A DNA stretch of 54,900 bases from Escherichia sp. MOD1-EC7003. GTDB lineage: Bacteria; Pseudomonadota; Gammaproteobacteria; Enterobacterales; Enterobacteriaceae. The DNA lies in the NCBI RefSeq assembly GCF_002965065.1, contig NZ_PTRE01000020.1, forward strand, positions 1 through 54,900, given 5' to 3'. The position numbers and the translations under genes are program-made. Of the stretch, positions 52,107 through 54,900 are shown in pieces. Under the pieces are notes generated by a model, which did not search any database, was not told where the DNA came from, and saw only the letters and a program-made list of their open reading frames with translations. Numbering within the stretch: the first letter of the stretch is position 1; every line of letters begins with the position of its first letter.

Positions 52107-52673
52107 TCAGTTCCGAACCCGCTGAATAAACTCACCAAATGCGGTCAATTGTCCTGTCAGGTGGTCCAGCGTACCCTGATCAATAACTTCTCCGGTTTGC
52201 GGATCAACTTTATTCTGAATCACGCCGCCCATAAATTCCGGCTTGTTCATCACCATCGCATCGAGGAAAACCAGAATCTGGCGCAGGTGATACTGACAGC
52301 GCGCGCCGCCAATCACCCCCATTGAGCTGGTCTGAATCAACACGGGTTTACCAGCCAGCGGTTGATCCGGCAGGCGGGAAAGCCAGTCGATGGCATTTTT
52401 CAGCCCGCCTGGTACCGAGTAGTTATATTCCGGCGTGACGATTACCACACCGTCAGCCTGACGGATCTGTTCTGCCAGAGCTTCAACCGTTGCAGGAAAA
52501 CCTTCCTCCTGCTGTACGTCAGCGTCATACAGGGGAATGTCGGCAATGGAAGGTAACGCATTGACTTCCATGCTCGCTGGAGCAATTTTTGGTAGGGTAC
52601 GTGCAACCATGCCATTAAATGAGCCTTTGCGCAGGCTCCCCAGTAACGTAACCACCTTCAATTTTTCAGACAT
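52107..52673 (-). CDS. chrR: NADPH-dependent FMN quinone/chromate reductase ChrR (YieF)
   Basis: A 188-residue flavodoxin-like reductase. The FMN phosphate loop is LLGSLRKGSFNGMVAR (10-25), with TPEYNYSVPGGLKNAIDWLSR (about 80-100) typical of the NADPH:FMN family. It reduces quinones by two electrons and can reduce chromate. It is followed by a terminator and lies 21 bases downstream of... the yieE stop on the same strand is at its upstream-proximal side of the next gene, so the two are transcribed in the order yieE, chrR or separately. Confidence 0.95.
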   Translation of the reverse strand: MSEKLKVVTLLGSLRKGSFNGMVARTLPKIAPASMEVNALPSIADIPLYDADVQQEEGFPATVEALAEQIRQADGVVIVTPEYNYSVPGGLKNAIDWLSRLPDQPLAGKPVLIQTSSMGVIGGARCQYHLRQILVFLDAMVMNKPEFMGGVIQNKVDPQTGEVIDQGTLDHLTGQLTAFGEFIQRVRN

Positions 52674-52694
52674 GATGACTCCTGTGGTTGTCTA

Positions 52695-53444
52695 TCAATT
52701 TGGCGAAAAAGACTTCACGGTAGAGAGTTGGGCAAAACGCATCATCCGGCTGGTAGGATTGTTGGCGCGGCTGTGAACATCCGGCAGGCTTTTCCAGCCG
52801 TGTTTGCCATCTAACTCCCAGACACTGAGCTTTTCAATCGTGGGCGTGACCGCCACGGACCACACCAGCACGTCTTCCGCGTCGCATAACGCTTCTACAT
52901 GATTTACATGAGCACATTTCAGGCGTCCGGCAATGGGCAGCAGCTGCAGATCGCGCGGATCGTCATTCAAAACATCACCGGTTAGTTTTAGCACGCTTCG
53001 GCGCAGCGTGATGAGCTGCGCTCGTGCTTCGTTAGGATCGTTTTGTTTACTGATCCATAGCGATTCATTGCTGGAAAAGGTGTGGTTATCGGGCGCTTGT
53101 GGGCTATGAAACCCACGCGTTGCGCGCTGCAGCTCCATATCGAGGCCACATTCACCTTCGGTTGTTAACGCCACACCAACCATATTCCCGGCATAGGAAA
53201 TAGAAAACGAGGGCAAATTTTTATCCCTGAAAACCGGTTTACCTTCCGGTAGGGTGACGATTTCCGGCAATTCGCCAATGCCATACAGCATGAACATCAG
53301 TTCTGCGAGTAAACCTCTGGACGCCAGGAAACGGCTTTGACGATGAGGGGGTCTGTTTCTGGCTTCTTGATGACACTGAGAGGGGAGACGAACAGAAATC
53401 AGATGTTCTTCCGTTAAAACCCCTCGGGCAAAGTGAGTCGCCAT
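52695..53444 (-). CDS. yieE: 4'-phosphopantetheinyl transferase superfamily protein YieE
   Basis: A 249-residue protein of the Sfp/AcpT-type phosphopantetheinyl transferase superfamily. The Mg-binding motif is GECGLDMELQRA and an upstream conserved stretch PSFSISYAGNMVGVAL corresponds to the FSLSHS-type segment; the second motif, normally W-x-K-E, is degenerate (RRSVLKLTGD). The ATG at 53444 gives MATHFARG as in K-12; a longer frame to 53456 is open but less likely. It precedes chrR by 21 bases on the same strand. Confidence 0.93.
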   Translation of the reverse strand: MATHFARGVLTEEHLISVRLPSQCHQEARNRPPHRQSRFLASRGLLAELMFMLYGIGELPEIVTLPEGKPVFRDKNLPSFSISYAGNMVGVALTTEGECGLDMELQRATRGFHSPQAPDNHTFSSNESLWISKQNDPNEARAQLITLRRSVLKLTGDVLNDDPRDLQLLPIAGRLKCAHVNHVEALCDAEDVLVWSVAVTPTIEKLSVWELDGKHGWKSLPDVHSRANNPTSRMMRFAQLSTVKSFSPN

Positions 53445-53557
53445 TTTTCGCTCCATGCTTAATGGTCCATTATGAATACAAGAGTAATCATGTACTGGAA
53501 TGATGGACAGACTAAAGCGGCTAAAAGTTCGATTCAGACAAGTTTATTACAACTTTT

Positions 53558-53683
53558 TTACATTTTATTGTGAGATAGGGTCACGTTCATCCGCTTCGCC
53601 GCTTTGGTCACGCTGCGCTCCTGCATCAGCAGTTGCAGACAGAGCAGTAAATTGAGATCAAGTGTGGTGATGGATTTCTTCAT
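53558..53683 (-). pseudogene. yidZ: yidZ remnant (LysR-family regulator), truncated
   Basis: Reading from 53683 on the minus strand, ATG starts [20 protein letters not shown], the N-terminus of the LysR-type regulator YidZ, and continues through the first helices of the helix-turn-helix ([12 protein letters not shown]). After about 35 codons it departs from YidZ, and TAA stops at 53558. K-12 YidZ has 319 residues; effector domain and half the DNA-binding domain are missing. The start overlaps the mdtL end by 26 bases. The final Met-stop may be the ancestral C-terminus, which would make this an internal deletion. Confidence 0.85.
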
Positions 53684-54833
53684 GAGCGGCAACGGGGCGT
53701 CCAGGCGCGACGAGCATAATCAGCAACAGGCTCACTATGCTACAGGCAATCAGAATCCCGATCAGCATATTCCATGCGCCGATACCAACCATTGCCGCCA
53801 GCCAAATCCACAGTGACGAACCGCAAACCTGTGCGATGCCTAATGTCGAGCTGGCTACACCTGCGCGTAATGAAAATGGCCCTAACGCCTGACTCATCGC
53901 CACGCCAAAACCTACCGAGAAACCGGCGCAAATCAGCGTGATGCCAAACAAAGAAATCGCGTGGGAAGGTGAAACGGCAAGGGTGATCCCCGCCGCCAGG
54001 AATAACACCTGCGAGGTGATCATCAACGTACGTGGCTTAAAAATCCCCAGCGCAAATGGTGTGGAAAATGAAACGGTCATGCTGACGCCAGCGGTCAACG
54101 CCATAATGGTGGCGTATTCTCCGCGCTCAAAGCCCATGATTTCCATCAGCAATACCGGCGATGTATTGACGAAAGTGAGGATCACCGAAACGCTGAGGGT
54201 GGTGATAACAACACGGCTGAGGAAAAACCGATTAAGCAGCGACTCGCTATTTTCCTGGGGGGTGTCCGAAGGTACGGGGGCCGCAGGGCGCGTTTCTTTT
54301 AAAATAAACAAAGACAACATCAGTACCGCGATGCCCATCATTGCCATCGCCCAGAACAGACTTTGCCATGGGAATTTAAGCATAATCAGGTGTCCGAGCA
54401 CCGGCGCTAACACCGGAATGATGCAGGTAATGCCGTTGAGTAGCGACAACACCTTTGCCCGACGTTGATCGTCCAGCGTGTCGCGTAAAATGGCGAAAGC
54501 CACCACATAACAGCACCCTGCGCCCAATCCCTGTAGAAAGCGCCCTGCAAGAAATAACGTGCTGGTTTCAGCCAGTGAACAGAACACTGAGGCGATAATA
54601 AATAGCGCCGCGCCGGGTATGGCGACCGGCTTTCTCCCTGAACGATCGGCCACTTTACCGGCAAATAACATCGCAGCTGCCATGCCCGCCAGATAAACGG
54701 AGAACGCAATATGTAACTGCGCTTCGCTGGCATTGAGATCGGCGGCGATGCGCGGTAAACCAACGAGGTACATATCAATCCCGGCGGGATAAAGTAAAAC
54801 CAGAGCAAAACTACAAATCAAAAAGCGGGACAT
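53658..54833 (-). CDS. mdtL: Multidrug efflux MFS transporter MdtL
   Basis: A 391-residue drug:H+ antiporter of the DHA1 group with twelve membrane segments. [20 protein letters not shown] lies in helix 1, the motif A loop [12 protein letters not shown] after helix 2, and [22 protein letters not shown] is the family motif B in helix 4. In E. coli it confers low-level chloramphenicol resistance. The C-terminus (HEEIHHHT) is intact although it overlaps the yidZ scar. Confidence 0.95.
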   Translation of the reverse strand: MSRFLICSFALVLLYPAGIDMYLVGLPRIAADLNASEAQLHIAFSVYLAGMAAAMLFAGKVADRSGRKPVAIPGAALFIIASVFCSLAETSTLFLAGRFLQGLGAGCCYVVAFAILRDTLDDQRRAKVLSLLNGITCIIPVLAPVLGHLIMLKFPWQSLFWAMAMMGIAVLMLSLFILKETRPAAPVPSDTPQENSESLLNRFFLSRVVITTLSVSVILTFVNTSPVLLMEIMGFERGEYATIMALTAGVSMTVSFSTPFALGIFKPRTLMITSQVLFLAAGITLAVSPSHAISLFGITLICAGFSVGFGVAMSQALGPFSLRAGVASSTLGIAQVCGSSLWIWLAAMVGIGAWNMLIGILIACSIVSLLLIMLVAPGRPVAAHEEIHHHT

Positions 54834-54900
54834 GGGCTCAAGGTAAGCGGCTCGTCAGAACCGTATTGATATTTACTGAGAGCTCAGATCAACTTTCCAG

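Overview
This window is chromosomal DNA of an Escherichia coli-like enterobacterium. The gene order yieP-(hsrA)-rbs-kup-ravA/viaA-asnA/asnC-mioC-oriC-mnmG-rsmG-atp-glmUS-pst/phoU-bgl-yieLK-cbr-yieH-adeP, and later chrR-yieE-(yidZ)-mdtL, is that of the E. coli K-12 oriC region, read here from the mnmG-proximal side of yieP towards mdtL. Most encoded proteins match the K-12 proteins as I remember them to within a few residues. No rRNA, tRNA, CRISPR array or insertion sequence was seen.

Layout. 1-9.3 kb: the GntR-type regulator yieP, a decayed hsrA, the ribose operon rbsDACBKR (minus strand) with its RbsR operator and CRP site, and the potassium transporter kup. 9.3-14.3 kb: ravA-viaA (plus), asnA (minus) facing asnC (plus), and mioC. 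14.35-14.64 kb: the replication origin oriC, with DnaA boxes and AT-rich 13-mers. 14.7-24.9 kb: mnmG, rsmG and the nine-gene ATP synthase operon atpIBEFHAGDC. 25.2-28.6 kb: glmU-glmS with an empty Tn7 attachment site. 28.7-33.5 kb: the phosphate operon pstSCAB-phoU behind two Pho boxes, interrupted by two REP clusters. 33.6-41.7 kb: the beta-glucoside operon bglGFBH with two antitermination sites, then yieL and yieK. 41.7-44.7 kb: cbrC, a scar of cbrB under a perfect CreB tag, yieH and adeP.

The part that departs from K-12 is 44.75-52.1 kb, between adeP and chrR. Four tightly packed genes encode (i) an exported protein of the histidine/phenylalanine ammonia-lyase superfamily that lacks the Ala-Ser-Gly triad which normally makes the MIO cofactor, (ii) a Tat-exported FAD enzyme of the fumarate/urocanate reductase family, (iii) a small periplasmic tetraheme cytochrome c, and (iv) a seven-heme cytochrome c fused to a membrane cytochrome b. 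A convergent fifth gene encodes a GAF-AAA-Fis regulator whose AAA domain lacks the sigma-54 contact motif. Together they read as an anaerobic respiratory module: quinol to cytochrome b/c, to tetraheme carrier, to flavin reductase, with the lyase-like protein possibly making or binding the acrylate-type electron acceptor in the same compartment. The wiring is an inference from domains and gene order; the substrate is unknown.

Three K-12 genes (hsrA, cbrB, yidZ) survive only as short scars made by internal deletions, while their neighbours are intact.
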